A model generated the notes under the pieces. That model saw only the letters and a list, made by a program, of their open reading frames with translations. It had not been told where the DNA came from and did not search any database. Source: an uncultured Reyranella sp. (lineage in GTDB: Bacteria > Pseudomonadota > Alphaproteobacteria > Reyranellales > Reyranellaceae). From it: DNA of 64,000 nt. Within the stretch, counting starts at the first letter, position 1. Each line of letters opens with the position of its first letter. The DNA lies in assembly GCF_945957355.1 (NCBI RefSeq), contig NZ_CAMFKM010000002.1, positions 372,001 to 436,000 on the forward strand, written 5' to 3'. This document shows positions 41,670-50,405 of the stretch, one piece after another. Position numbers and translations under genes: made by a program.

Positions 41670-42005
41670 ATGGCCTCAGAGAACGATGACACGAAAGGCG
41701 ATTCCGGCTCCGATTTCGACAGGTTGGCGCGGCGCTACCTCGATCTGTGGCAGAGCCAGCTATCCGGTCTCGCCTCGGATCAGGCCGTGACCGAGCAGAT
41801 CGCCCGTCTGTTCGCGGCCGCGAACGCCCAGGTCGCGGCGGCCATGCAGGTTGCCCAGGGAGCGTCTCATGCAGACCCGACTAGGTCCCCGTCCGCTGCC
41901 GCTCCATCTGGGAACGGCCCTGATGACGTGGGCGAGCTCCGAAAGCGCGTGGAGGCTCTTGAAGCAAGGCTCGCCGAGCTCGAATCCCGCAGCCGGGGCT
42001 CCTGA
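41670..42005 (+). CDS. Small coiled-coil protein ahead of and overlapping the PhaC-like gene (PhaE-like?)
   Basis: A 111-residue protein (starts MASENDDTKG). Residues about 15-65 form amphipathic helices (FDRLARRYLDLWQSQLSGL; VTEQIARLFAAANAQV) and the C-terminus is a clear heptad coiled coil (ELRKRVEALEARLAELES). Similar helix plus coiled-coil layouts occur in PhaE and PhaM, partners of PHA synthases, but I cannot assign it firmly. A TATACT -10 box ends 6 nt before the ATG, so the mRNA may be leaderless; an upstream ATG (41664) is possible. The last 137 nt overlap the PhaC-like frame. Confidence 0.65.
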   Translation: MASENDDTKGDSGSDFDRLARRYLDLWQSQLSGLASDQAVTEQIARLFAAANAQVAAAMQVAQGASHADPTRSPSAAAPSGNGPDDVGELRKRVEALEARLAELESRSRGS

Positions 42006-43143
42006 TTCGCTGACGGCCCTGCTGCCGGAGATTGCCGCACTCGAAGCGAAGGCCGGCGCCGGCCAGTTCGAGCAGGCGTTGCAGCGCGAGATCCGCCGGC
42101 GCCAGGTCCGGCTGGCCGACGGTGTGCTGGCCTATCAGCGCAATGACGTTCAGCGCACCCTGATCGATCCGCCTTCGGTGTGGCGCGAAGGAAATACGCG
42201 GCTGCTCGACTACGGCACCACGAATCGCACGGCCCGCAGGCGCGGCACGCGCGCGGTTCTCGTCGTGCCGTCCCTGATCAACCGCTGGGAAGTGCTCGAT
42301 CTCACGCAGGAGAAGAGCCTGTTGCGCACCATGGCGGTGGCAGGACTGCGGCCCTATCTCGTCGACTGGGGAACGCCCGATGCCGAGGAGCGTGGCTTCG
42401 ACACGACGGCCTATGTGGCACGCCTCGAACGGGCGCTCGCGTTCGTCGCGAAGCGCGCGCGCCGGGCGCCGGCAGTCCTGGGCTATTGCATGGGCGGCAC
42501 GCTCACCGTGGCGCTGGCTGCGCGCAAGCCGCGCCGCGTCGCCGGGCTGGCGCTGATGGCGGCGCCGTGGGACTTCCACGCCGACCGCACCGGCCATGCT
42601 TTCCTGCTGTCGATGGGGCCGGTGCTCGCCGAGGTCGCCGACAAGGTGGGCGAGCTGCCGGTCGACATCCTGCAGACCCTGTTCTGGTCGCTCGATCCCT
42701 GGCTCGCGGTGAAGAAGTTCAGCCGCTTCATCGGCATGGATCCGAAGAGTGAACATGCAAGGGAATTCATCCTGCTCGAGGATTGGCTGAACGGCGGTGC
42801 GCCGCTCGCCGGCCCGACGGCGCGCGAATGCCTCGTCGACTGGTACGGCAACAACACGACGGGCAGCAACAAATGGGTGGTCGCCGGGCGTCGCGTCGTG
42901 CCCGCGAAGATCAAGGTACCGTCGCTGGTCATGATTCCCTCGGGCGACCGCATCGTGCCGCCGCTGTCGGCCGCCGCGCTGGCGGACCCGAAGAAGGGCC
43001 TGAAGAACGCCAGGCGGATCGATCTGCCGCTCGGCCATATCGGCATGGTGGTGAGCGGCCGTGCCCGCGAGCTGTGCTGGACGCCGCTGATCGAGTGGAT
43101 CTCCGCTCTTCCCGCCCGGCGATCCCGTGTCGTCACCGGCTAG
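41869..43143 (+). CDS. PHA synthase-like alpha/beta hydrolase (compact PhaC)
   Basis: A 424-residue protein with the PHA-synthase triad: C207 in LGYCMGGTL (the Cys lipase box), D360 in PSGDRIVPPLS and H390 in LPLGHIGMVVSG. VVPSLINRWEVLDLTQEKSLLR and PYLVDWGTPDAEE are also PhaC-like. It is shorter than class I PhaC (about 600 residues) and nearer class III PhaC, which needs a PhaE partner. ATG 41869 follows GGGAG by 6 nt and begins MQTRLGPRPLPLHLG. It overlaps the preceding coiled-coil gene by 137 nt and the following LytTR gene by 17 nt. Confidence 0.85.
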   Translation: MQTRLGPRPLPLHLGTALMTWASSESAWRLLKQGSPSSNPAAGAPDSLTALLPEIAALEAKAGAGQFEQALQREIRRRQVRLADGVLAYQRNDVQRTLIDPPSVWREGNTRLLDYGTTNRTARRRGTRAVLVVPSLINRWEVLDLTQEKSLLRTMAVAGLRPYLVDWGTPDAEERGFDTTAYVARLERALAFVAKRARRAPAVLGYCMGGTLTVALAARKPRRVAGLALMAAPWDFHADRTGHAFLLSMGPVLAEVADKVGELPVDILQTLFWSLDPWLAVKKFSRFIGMDPKSEHAREFILLEDWLNGGAPLAGPTARECLVDWYGNNTTGSNKWVVAGRRVVPAKIKVPSLVMIPSGDRIVPPLSAAALADPKKGLKNARRIDLPLGHIGMVVSGRARELCWTPLIEWISALPARRSRVVTG

Positions 43144-43984
43144 GCCCTTCGACAGGCGCGTGCCGGCGATCTGGGCGGCATTGCTGACGGTCTCCGTCTT
43201 CGCGCATGCCCATGTCGAGATGGCGAACGAGACAGCGCGCGGCATTCCGATGGCCTACGGCACCGCGCTGGCGATACAGGTTTCCAGCCACCTGGTCGTG
43301 GCGGCGATGCTGCCCGCGATCTACTGGCTGCACCGGCGCTGGCCGATCGGCGAGCATCCGCGCAACCTGCTCTTCCACGTCGCGGCGCTGGTGCCCTTCA
43401 GCATCGCCCACACGCTTGGCATGGCGGCACTAAGGTTCCTGTGGTTCGGCGGCATCGTCGGCATACCGTACAGCTTTCCCCTCACCCTCGAGCGGCTGCT
43501 CTACGAATTCGCCAAGGACATCATCGCCTACGCCCTGTTGAGCGCCGGCACGGTGGCGCTGCGCCATTACCTCACTCGGCCGGTCCCGCCGCCGGCCGTG
43601 CAAGGCGCGGCGACGCCCGAACCGGCACCGGAATCCTCACCGAGGCCGCTGCCGGAGCGCTTCGCCGTCCGCCGCAAGGGTCGGGAGATCATGGTCGAGG
43701 TCGCCGACATCGACTGGATCGAAGCCTCGGGAAACTACGCCGTGCTGCATGTCGGCGACGAGACCTTCGAGATCCGCTCCTCGCTCACGAAGCTTGAAGG
43801 CGAGCTCGATCCCAAACGGTTCGTGCGGGTGCACAAATCCCATCTGGTCAATATCGCCCGTGTCGCCGAGGTGACGCCGTGGGTGAACGGCGACTGGCGC
43901 ATCCGCCTGCAGGGCGGGGCCGAGGTGAACCTGAGCCGGCGCTATCGCCAGCGCTTCGAGGCGCTGGCGCCCGTCAGGGCCTGA
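43127..43984 (+). CDS. Membrane-bound LytTR-domain transcriptional regulator
   Basis: A 285-residue protein. Residues about 10-150 contain four hydrophobic helices (IWAALLTVSVFAHAH; SSHLVVAAMLPAIYWL; LFHVAALVPFSIAHTLGMAAL; IIAYALLSAGTVAL), followed by a proline-rich linker and a C-terminal LytTR DNA-binding domain (about 185-280): VEVADIDWIEASGNYAVLH, RSSLTKLEGEL, FVRVHKSHLVNI. It has no receiver domain, so the membrane part is probably the sensor. GTG 43127 lies inside the PhaC-like gene. A 21-bp-period direct repeat lies just downstream, before the acyltransferase gene, and is a candidate binding site. Confidence 0.9.
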   Translation: MSSPARPFDRRVPAIWAALLTVSVFAHAHVEMANETARGIPMAYGTALAIQVSSHLVVAAMLPAIYWLHRRWPIGEHPRNLLFHVAALVPFSIAHTLGMAALRFLWFGGIVGIPYSFPLTLERLLYEFAKDIIAYALLSAGTVALRHYLTRPVPPPAVQGAATPEPAPESSPRPLPERFAVRRKGREIMVEVADIDWIEASGNYAVLHVGDETFEIRSSLTKLEGELDPKRFVRVHKSHLVNIARVAEVTPWVNGDWRIRLQGGAEVNLSRRYRQRFEALAPVRA

Positions 43985-43990
43985 CCGGAC

Positions 43991-44032
43991 GTCCCGCAAC
44001 GGGCGCCGGTCGTCCCATTGGATGCGCCGGTC
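43991..44032. repeat. Two-copy 21-bp direct repeat, candidate LytTR binding site
   Basis: Two adjacent 21-nt units (43991-44011, 44012-44032) share GTCCC at their start and GCGCCGGTC at their end; the seven bases between differ. LytTR proteins classically bind two 9-bp direct repeats about 21 bp apart, and this sits between a LytTR gene and its neighbour. Confidence 0.5.
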
Positions 44033-44098
44033 ATCACAAAACGACACCGAATCAAGGGCTTGAAGAGTAGGTCGGGGCATCCGCCCTGGAGCCCCGCG

Positions 44099-45283
44099 AT
44101 GCAACCTGCCGCCCCAGCCACCCGCCGTGCCGATCTCGACTGGCTGCGGGTCCTCGCCTTCGGCCTGCTGATTTTCTATCACCCCGGGATGGCCTGGTCG
44201 GGCTGGAGCTGGCACGTCACCAGCCCGGACAGTCTCGAAGGCCTGCGCGAGGCCATGCGGTTCCTGAACCGCTGGCGCATGCCGCTGATCTTCGTGGTCT
44301 CGGGCGCGGCCATCATGCTGGCGTTGGGCGATCGCACACCGGGAGCCTTCGTCCGCGATCGGCTGAAGCGCCTGCTGCTGCCGCTGGCCTTCGGCATGGT
44401 CGTGATCGTGCCGCCGCAGGTCTATCTGGAGCGGCTGTCGCGCGGGCAGTTCAGCGGCTCGTTCCTGCAATGGCTGCCGCAGGCCTTCGACGGAGTCTAT
44501 CCGACGGGCAACCTGAGCTGGCATCACCTCTGGTTCGTGGCCTACGTCCTCGTGCTGACGCTGGCGCTGCTGCCGGTCTTCCTGTGGGCGCGGTCGGCGG
44601 CAGGACGGGCGGCCATGGGTCAGGCCGGCCGGATTGCGGCCCGCCAGGGCCTGCAGTGGGCGATGGTCCTGCCGCTCGCCGCCTCGACCCTCTGGCTGGC
44701 GCCGGTCTCGTGGAACGTCAACGGGCTGATCGGCGACTGGCACGGGCTCGTCTCCTACGGCGCACTGCTGCTCTACGGCGCCTTCATCTTCGGATCCCCC
44801 GAGCTGCTGGAGGCATTGCAGCGCCAGCGTCTTTTCTCGCTGGCCGTCGGACTCATTGCCTATGCAATCCTCTATGCCGGCTTCTTCGCGGGCACCGTCC
44901 GGCCGTCCATCGCACCGGAGGCGCGTCCGGTCTTTGCGCTGCTGTCGGCGGTCAACCTCATGGCGTGGCTGTTCGCAATCATCGGGTTCGCGCACCGGTA
45001 TCTCGTCCGGCGACCCGCCTTCCTCCCGGAAGCGACCGAGGCGGTCTATCCCTTCTACCTGATCCACCAGACCGTGACGGTCGTGGCGGTCTACGGGCTC
45101 CTCGAGATCGGCATGCCGCCGCTCGCCGGCTTCGTCGCCGCGGTCGTGGCGACCTTCGCCGGGACATGGCTGATTTATGCAGGTCTGGTGCGGCCGTGGC
45201 GCTGGATCAGGCCGCTGTTCGGAATGAAGGCGACCGTTCCGGGGGAGCGGCGGTCCTTGCCCCGCCGCGCGGCAGGCCTATAA
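44099..45283 (+). CDS. Acyltransferase family 3 membrane protein
   Basis: A 394-residue protein with about ten hydrophobic helices and the family-3 entry motif [41 protein letters not shown] and [18 protein letters not shown] are also typical. Members transfer acyl groups to membrane glycans, lipids or osmoregulated glucans. GGAG lies 7 nt before ATG 44099. It is 114 bp downstream of the LytTR gene; this LytTR-acyltransferase pairing suggests that the regulator controls it. Confidence 0.9.
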   Translation: MQPAAPATRRADLDWLRVLAFGLLIFYHPGMAWSGWSWHVTSPDSLEGLREAMRFLNRWRMPLIFVVSGAAIMLALGDRTPGAFVRDRLKRLLLPLAFGMVVIVPPQVYLERLSRGQFSGSFLQWLPQAFDGVYPTGNLSWHHLWFVAYVLVLTLALLPVFLWARSAAGRAAMGQAGRIAARQGLQWAMVLPLAASTLWLAPVSWNVNGLIGDWHGLVSYGALLLYGAFIFGSPELLEALQRQRLFSLAVGLIAYAILYAGFFAGTVRPSIAPEARPVFALLSAVNLMAWLFAIIGFAHRYLVRRPAFLPEATEAVYPFYLIHQTVTVVAVYGLLEIGMPPLAGFVAAVVATFAGTWLIYAGLVRPWRWIRPLFGMKATVPGERRSLPRRAAGL

Positions 45284-45284
45284 A
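45257..45284 (+). promoter_or_regulatory. Sigma-70-type promoter for phaA
   Basis: TTGCCC (45257-45262) and TATAAA (45279-45284) are 16 bp apart, overlapping the end of the acyltransferase gene. The start near 45291 gives a leader of about 27 nt with the strong ribosome site AAGGAGG (45306-45312). Confidence 0.6.
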
Positions 45285-45317
45285 TATCGGCAAGGGCGGC
45301 CTGCCAAGGAGGATTTC

Positions 45318-46496
45318 ATGACGGACATCGTTATCGCGAGTGCTGCGCGCACGCCAATCGGCTCGTTCAACGGCGCGTTCGGCGCCGTGCCGGCACACGA
45401 TCTCGGCAAGGTCGCCATCAAGGGTGCGCTGGAGCGCGCCAAGGTGAAGCCCGAGGAAGTCGACGAAGTCATCATGGGCCAGATCCTGACCGGCGGTCAG
45501 GGCCAGAACCCGGCGCGGCAGGCGGCTGTCAACTCCGGCATCCCGGTCGAGAAGACCGCGCTCGGCATCAACCAGCTCTGCGGCTCCGGCCTGCGCGCCG
45601 TCGCCTTCGGCTGGCAGGCGATCCGTAACGGCGACGCCAGCATCATGGTGGTCGGCGGCCAGGAGAGCATGAGCCAGGCGCCGCACGCCGCGCATCTGCG
45701 CGACGGCACCAAGATGGGCGAGCTCAAGATGGTCGACACCATGCTGAAGGACGGTCTGTGGGATGCCTTCCACGGCTATCACATGGGCAACACCGCCGAG
45801 AACGTCGCGCAGAAGTACCAGATCACCCGCGCCGAGCAGGATGCCTTCGCGGCTTCGTCGCAGAACAAGGCCGAGGCGGCGCAGAAGTCCGGTCGCTTCA
45901 AGGACGAGATCGTCCCGGTGACGATCAAGACCCGCAAGGGCGAGGTCGTCGTCGATACCGACGAGTTTCCGCGTCACGGCACGACGGTCGAGGCGCTGGG
46001 CAAGCTGCGCCCGGCCTTCACCAAGGAAGGCGGCTCGGTCACCGCCGGCAACGCGTCGGGCATCAACGACGGCGCCGCGGCGCTGGTTCTGATGAGCGCC
46101 GACGAGGCCAAGAAGCGCGGCATCACCCCGCTCGCGAAGATCGTGTCCTGGGCGACCACGGGCGTCGATCCGTCGATCATGGGCATCGGTCCGGTCACGG
46201 CCTCGCAGGCCGCGCTGAAGAAGGCCGGCTGGACGGTCAAGGATCTCGACCTCGTCGAGGCCAATGAAGCCTTTGCGGCCCAGGCCGTCGCCGTCGGCAA
46301 GGAACTCGGCCTCGATGCCGCGAAGCTCAACGTCAATGGCGGCGCGATCGCGCTCGGCCATCCGATCGGCGCCTCGGGCGCGCGCGTGCTGACGACGCTG
46401 CTTTATGAGATGCAGAAGCGCGACGCCAAGAAGGGCCTCGCCACCCTGTGCATCGGCGGCGGCATGGGCATCGCCATGTGCGTCCAGCGCGACTGA
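45318..46496 (+). CDS. phaA: Acetyl-CoA acetyltransferase (beta-ketothiolase)
   Basis: A 392-residue biosynthetic thiolase condensing two acetyl-CoA to acetoacetyl-CoA. The acyl-accepting Cys is C88 in [12 protein letters not shown], the conserved H is in [14 protein letters not shown] and the second catalytic Cys in [13 protein letters not shown]. Length and motifs fit PhaA/AtoB. It has its own promoter and terminator, so it is transcribed alone. phaB, normally next to it, is 1.9 kb downstream. Confidence 0.96.
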   Translation: MTDIVIASAARTPIGSFNGAFGAVPAHDLGKVAIKGALERAKVKPEEVDEVIMGQILTGGQGQNPARQAAVNSGIPVEKTALGINQLCGSGLRAVAFGWQAIRNGDASIMVVGGQESMSQAPHAAHLRDGTKMGELKMVDTMLKDGLWDAFHGYHMGNTAENVAQKYQITRAEQDAFAASSQNKAEAAQKSGRFKDEIVPVTIKTRKGEVVVDTDEFPRHGTTVEALGKLRPAFTKEGGSVTAGNASGINDGAAALVLMSADEAKKRGITPLAKIVSWATTGVDPSIMGIGPVTASQAALKKAGWTVKDLDLVEANEAFAAQAVAVGKELGLDAAKLNVNGGAIALGHPIGASGARVLTTLLYEMQKRDAKKGLATLCIGGGMGIAMCVQRD

Positions 46497-46523
46497 TCTG
46501 CGGTCGACGCTTCAGAGTTCAAA

Positions 46524-46558
46524 CGCCCGAAGGAGTGATCCTTCGGGCGTTTTCTTTT
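46524..46558 (+). terminator. Intrinsic terminator of phaA
   Basis: CGCCCGAAGGA (46524-46534), loop GTGA, TCCTTCGGGCG (46539-46549), then TTTTCTTTT: a perfect 11-bp stem with a T tail. It also lies at the 3' end of the convergent lipoprotein gene. Confidence 0.92.
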
Positions 46559-46995
46559 CAGGGATTGTAGTAGCTGCCGACCTGGGTGCCGGCGCGGACG
46601 AGGCGTCGTCCGTCCTCCTGCGACAGCCAGAGGAGTTCGGCGTCGTCGGTGCCCTTGGGCTGCGCCAGCAGGAATCGCGTCTCGCCCGGTACTACGGTGA
46701 TGACCACCTCGGTGCTCTCGCTGCTGCCGAAGGCGCGCAGGTCGTAGGGATTGGGCGGCAGGTCGAGGCGCATCCAGGTCGAACCCGTCAGCCCGCCGAC
46801 GGGATGGCGGCTCATGGAGATTGGGATGCTCGGCGCATCCGGCGGCGCCTTGTCGCGTACGATGTAGAGGGCGGCCATGCCCTCCTTGGCGACGGGGAAG
46901 GACGTCGTGCCATAGGCCTGGTACCAGGGCGACGGCGAGTTCTGGCAAGCGGACAGGGAAAGCGCCAGCAACGCGGCGCCCAGGAACTTCATCAT
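46558..46995 (-). CDS. Small lipoprotein of unknown function
   Basis: A 145-residue protein beginning MMKFLGAALLALSLSACQN, a lipoprotein signal with lipobox LSAC. The mature part is mostly beta (GMAALYIVRDKAPPDAPSI; STEVVITVVPGETRFLL), resembling DUF2846-type lipoproteins in its feel, but I cannot assign a family firmly. It is convergent with phaA and lies 43 bp downstream of an MFS gene on the same strand, so the two may be co-transcribed. The second ATG (46992) is an alternative start. Confidence 0.8.
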   Translation of the reverse strand: MMKFLGAALLALSLSACQNSPSPWYQAYGTTSFPVAKEGMAALYIVRDKAPPDAPSIPISMSRHPVGGLTGSTWMRLDLPPNPYDLRAFGSSESTEVVITVVPGETRFLLAQPKGTDDAELLWLSQEDGRRLVRAGTQVGSYYNP

Positions 46996-47038
46996 GCAAC
47001 GACCTCCGGCGGCAAAGTCCGACGGACCGGCCTGCGGG

Positions 47039-48259
47039 TCAAGCCTGTGCGTCGCCCGCCGCGGGCTGCGGCAGGACGCGCATCCTGGCCAGCGGTGACA
47101 GAACGATGACGAGGGTGGAAAGCGCGAAGGCCACGGCAATCATCAGGAGCGCGGCGTGCAGGCCGGCCTGTGCCGCCACGAAGCCGCCGGCCAGGGCGCC
47201 CAGCGGACGGACGCCGTAGATCGCCGTCTGGACGGTGGCATTGACCCGGCCCATCAGGGGCGAGGGCGTCACCAGCTGGCGGACCGTGGTCTGGCAGATC
47301 GCCCACAGCATCGGGCCGAAGCCCACGAGGAAGTAGCCGGCGGCCGCGAGGATCAGGCCGCTGCCCGAAGGAGCCGCCAGGAACAGCATGGCAGCGATGA
47401 TCGATACGGCCGGCCCGAAGATCAGGGTCACGAGTGGCGGCAGCCGCCGGGCGCTGACCGGCGCCACCAGCGCGCCCAGGATCAGCCCGGCGCCGTAGGT
47501 CGACTGGGCGAGACCCATATGCGCCGGGTCGAGGCCGAGCGGGCCCAGCGCCAGAGGCGCCCAGACGGCGAGCAGGGCGAAGAAGGCAAAGTTCCAGAAG
47601 ATCGCGCAGAGGCTGATGCCGCGCAGCAGCTCGTTGCGGACGACGAAGACGGCGCCGATCCGGATGGCGTTGGCGAAGCCCGGGCGGCCGGTTTCGGAGG
47701 TCGGCGCCGCCCCCTTCGGCAGTGCCAGCACGCAGACCAGCGCCAGGGCCGCGCCGAGGGTGGCCAGCGCATAGCCCCAGGTCGGTGACAGGTGTTGCGC
47801 CAGCAAGCCGGCCACGAACGGCGCGGCAAGGCTTACGACGGCGCGCGCCAGCTCGAGGCGGGCATTGGCGCGGGGCAGGTCGCCCGCCGGCACCAGGCTC
47901 GGCAACAACGAGACCGACGTCAGGACATAGACGACCGTGCCCGAGGCGCCGGCGATGGCGGCAAGGCCCAGCAGGAACACCTGGCCGGTGGCCGCCGCCG
48001 CAACCGCGACGAGAGAGGCGGTGAGGCCGAGCGCCAGCGCGACGATCAGCATCCGCCGGCGCGGCAGGCGGTCGATCCAGGTGCCGGCGGGCAGGGAGAC
48101 CAATAGCCAGGCCGCACTCTGTGCGGCGACGAGCAGGCCGAGCAGGTCGGGGCCGGCACCGAGGACGAGGGTAGCCGTCAGGGGCAGGGTGGCGAGCGCC
48201 ATCTGGTCGGCGGCGTGGGTCCCGGCGGCGGCGCCGAGCAGGGCGGTGAAGGGCTTCAT
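47039..48259 (-). CDS. MFS transporter (EntS/multidrug exporter-like)
   Basis: A 406-residue major facilitator with about 12 helices. The helix 2-3 loop LVSLPAGTWIDRLPRRRMLIV (quoted in part) and the pattern ALLGAAAGTHAADQMALATLPLTA place it with the EntS/tetracycline-type exporters (MFS_3-like). It probably expels a small molecule; the substrate is unknown. Divergent from phaB with 145 bp between. Together with the lipoprotein gene it separates phaA from phaB. Confidence 0.88.
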   Translation of the reverse strand: MKPFTALLGAAAGTHAADQMALATLPLTATLVLGAGPDLLGLLVAAQSAAWLLVSLPAGTWIDRLPRRRMLIVALALGLTASLVAVAAAATGQVFLLGLAAIAGASGTVVYVLTSVSLLPSLVPAGDLPRANARLELARAVVSLAAPFVAGLLAQHLSPTWGYALATLGAALALVCVLALPKGAAPTSETGRPGFANAIRIGAVFVVRNELLRGISLCAIFWNFAFFALLAVWAPLALGPLGLDPAHMGLAQSTYGAGLILGALVAPVSARRLPPLVTLIFGPAVSIIAAMLFLAAPSGSGLILAAAGYFLVGFGPMLWAICQTTVRQLVTPSPLMGRVNATVQTAIYGVRPLGALAGGFVAAQAGLHAALLMIAVAFALSTLVIVLSPLARMRVLPQPAAGDAQA

Positions 48260-48404
48260 GACGTTGCTTCTAGAGGCGAGGCGCCGGCCCTCTCTATCCG
48301 GCGGCGTCGTTCAATTCGAACCGGGCCGCGACGGCAATCTGACGCTTGCCCGCGACGGGGGATAACCGGCTAGACTGCGGAGCGTCATCTCAAGGGAGGA
48401 AAAA

Positions 48405-49130
48405 ATGGCCGGACGGGTAGCAGTCGTGACGGGCGGAACACGTGGCATCGGCGGTGCCATCTCCCGGATGCTGAAGGACAAGGGCTACAGGGTCGCCGCA
48501 ACCTACGCAGGCAACGACGAGGCTGCGCAGAAGTTCAAGGCCGAGACCGGTATCGGTGTCTACAAGTTCGACGTCTGCGACTTCGATGCCTGCCAGAAGG
48601 CCGTCGCCGAGATCGAGAAGGATCTCGGACCGGTCGAGGTCCTGGTGAACAATGCGGGCATCACACGCGATTCCACGATGCGCCGTCTCACGCGCGACAT
48701 GTGGGAGGCCGTCATCGACACCAACCTCGGCTCCTGCTTCAACATGAGCAAGGCGGTGTGGGACGGCATGAATGCGCGCGGCTTCGGTCGCATCGTCAAC
48801 ATCGGCTCGATCAACGGCCAGGGTGGCCAGTACGGGCAGGTGAACTACGCCGCCGCCAAGTCCGGCATCCACGGCTTCACCAAGGCGCTGGCCCAGGAAG
48901 GCGCGCCCAAGGGCATCACCGTGAATGCAATCGCGCCGGGTTACACCGACACCGACATGGTGTCGGCGGTGCCGGCCAACGTGCTGGAGAAGATCGTGGC
49001 CAAGATACCGGTCGGCCGCCTCGGCAAGGCCGAGGAAATCGGCCGCGGCGTGATGTTCCTGGTCGCCGACGACGCCGGCTTCATCACCGGCTCGACCCTG
49101 TCGATCAACGGCGGCCAGCATATGTACTGA
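48405..49130 (+). CDS. phaB: Acetoacetyl-CoA reductase
   Basis: A 241-residue short-chain dehydrogenase reducing acetoacetyl-CoA to (R)-3-hydroxybutyryl-CoA with NADPH. It has TGGTRGIGGAI for cofactor, LVNNAGITRDSTMRRL, and the catalytic S-Y-K set in NIGSINGQGGQYGQVNYAAAK (quoted in part). NAGITRD and INGQ(G)GQ(Y/F)GQ are PhaB-specific. A strong GGGAGGAAAAA precedes the ATG. A terminator follows. Confidence 0.96.
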   Translation: MAGRVAVVTGGTRGIGGAISRMLKDKGYRVAATYAGNDEAAQKFKAETGIGVYKFDVCDFDACQKAVAEIEKDLGPVEVLVNNAGITRDSTMRRLTRDMWEAVIDTNLGSCFNMSKAVWDGMNARGFGRIVNIGSINGQGGQYGQVNYAAAKSGIHGFTKALAQEGAPKGITVNAIAPGYTDTDMVSAVPANVLEKIVAKIPVGRLGKAEEIGRGVMFLVADDAGFITGSTLSINGGQHMY

Positions 49131-49156
49131 CCAATTGGCCTGAAAAAGCCAAGATG

Positions 49157-49181
49157 GGGCCGGCACACTGCCGGCCCTTTT
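49157..49181 (+). terminator. Intrinsic terminator of phaB
   Basis: GGGCCGGC (49157-49164), loop ACACT, GCCGGCCC (49170-49177), then TTTTC: perfect 8-bp GC-rich stem with a short T tail, 27 bp after the phaB stop. Confidence 0.85.
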
Positions 49182-49201
49182 CATTCCTGGAGCAATCACG
49201 C

Positions 49202-49600
49202 ATGGCCAAGCTGACCGAGTACGAGGACATGAACCCGCGGGCCAAGGCGGTCGTCGAGGGAATCGCAAAAGCGCGCGGCAGCGATCCGGCGAAGATCAAC
49301 AATGTCTGGAAGGCGCTGGCCCGCCATCCCGACACGATGGAACGCTTCGCCGCCGAGATGAAGGCGGTGATGGCGCCGGGTGCGCTCGACGGTCTCACGA
49401 AAGAGCTGATCTATCTCGCAGTCTCCGTCGCCAACCAGTGCGACTACTGCATCAACTCGCATGGCTACATGGCGCGCCAGAAGGGCATGACCGAGGAGAT
49501 GTTCGGGGAGTTCATGGCGGTCGTGCTGGCCGCGCAGAAGGGCAACAAGATCGCGACGGCCTATCGCGTGCCGATCGACGAGGCGTTCGAGGAGAAGTGA
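49202..49600 (+). CDS. Carboxymuconolactone decarboxylase/AhpD-like protein
   Basis: A 132-residue CMD-domain protein. The AhpD-type redox motif is C80-D-Y-C83 followed by H87 (QCDYCINSHGYM), which in AhpD gives peroxidase and adaptor activity. The family is all-helical and usually trimeric. It starts a run of closely spaced genes (tam 1 bp later, then ggt and rlmI-like), although the phaB terminator separates it from the PHA genes. Confidence 0.88.
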   Translation: MAKLTEYEDMNPRAKAVVEGIAKARGSDPAKINNVWKALARHPDTMERFAAEMKAVMAPGALDGLTKELIYLAVSVANQCDYCINSHGYMARQKGMTEEMFGEFMAVVLAAQKGNKIATAYRVPIDEAFEEK

Positions 49601-49601
49601 C

Positions 49602-50405
49602 GTGAGCGAGCAGAAGTCCACGGTGTGGGATGCCAACCTCTACCTGAAGTTCGCCGACCATCGCACGCGGCCCGCGCTCGACCTGATGGGCCGACTCGAT
49701 CCGGCGAACGCCGCGCGTCCGGGGCATGCGATCTACGATCTCGGGTGCGGCGCGGGGAACATCTCGCGCATTCTTGCCGAGCGCTTCCCCGGGGCGCCGG
49801 TCATCGGCATCGATTCGTCGGAGGAGATGCTCGCCAAGGCGCGCAGCCAGACGAACGATACGCGCGTGACGTTCGAGAAGGGCGACCTCGCGCACTTCAA
49901 GCCCGGCCTGCCGCCCGGCATTCTCTACAGCAACGCGGCCTATCAGTGGCTCGACGGACACATCGACATGTTCCCGGGCCTCGTGAAGCTCCTGCCGCCG
50001 GGGGGACAGCTTGCGATCCAGATGCCGCGCAACCATGAAGCGCCCTCGCATGCGTCGATGCACACGGCAGCCCAGGCCGGTCCGTGGCGCGACAAGCTCA
50101 CCAGGGTGCGCCCGATCGTGAAGGTCGAGGACCCGGAGCGTTACTACGACGTACTGAAGCCGCTCTGTTCGGACCTGGAAATCTGGGAGACGATCTACCA
50201 GCAGCCGCTCACCGGCAAGGATCCGGTCGCGCAATACACGTCGTCGACCGGCCTGCGGCCGTACCTCGAATTGCTGCAGGAGCCGGAGCGCACAGAGTTC
50301 TACGAGGCCTATGCCGCGCTGCTGCGCAAAGCCTATCCGACGCGTCCCGACGGCATCACGCTGTTTCCCTTCCGCCGTCTCTTCATCGTGGCGCGCCGCG
50401 CATGA
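49602..50405 (+). CDS. tam: Trans-aconitate 2-methyltransferase-like
   Basis: A 267-residue SAM-dependent methyltransferase: IYDLGCGAGNISRILAERFP (motif I), VIGIDSSEEMLAKA, LYSNAAYQWLDGH and PPGGQLAIQMPRNHEAPSH, which is the Tam pattern. Tam esterifies trans-aconitate, which otherwise inhibits aconitase. The start is GTG 49602, one base after the previous stop; the last codons overlap ggt (ATGA). Confidence 0.9.
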   Translation: MSEQKSTVWDANLYLKFADHRTRPALDLMGRLDPANAARPGHAIYDLGCGAGNISRILAERFPGAPVIGIDSSEEMLAKARSQTNDTRVTFEKGDLAHFKPGLPPGILYSNAAYQWLDGHIDMFPGLVKLLPPGGQLAIQMPRNHEAPSHASMHTAAQAGPWRDKLTRVRPIVKVEDPERYYDVLKPLCSDLEIWETIYQQPLTGKDPVAQYTSSTGLRPYLELLQEPERTEFYEAYAALLRKAYPTRPDGITLFPFRRLFIVARRA

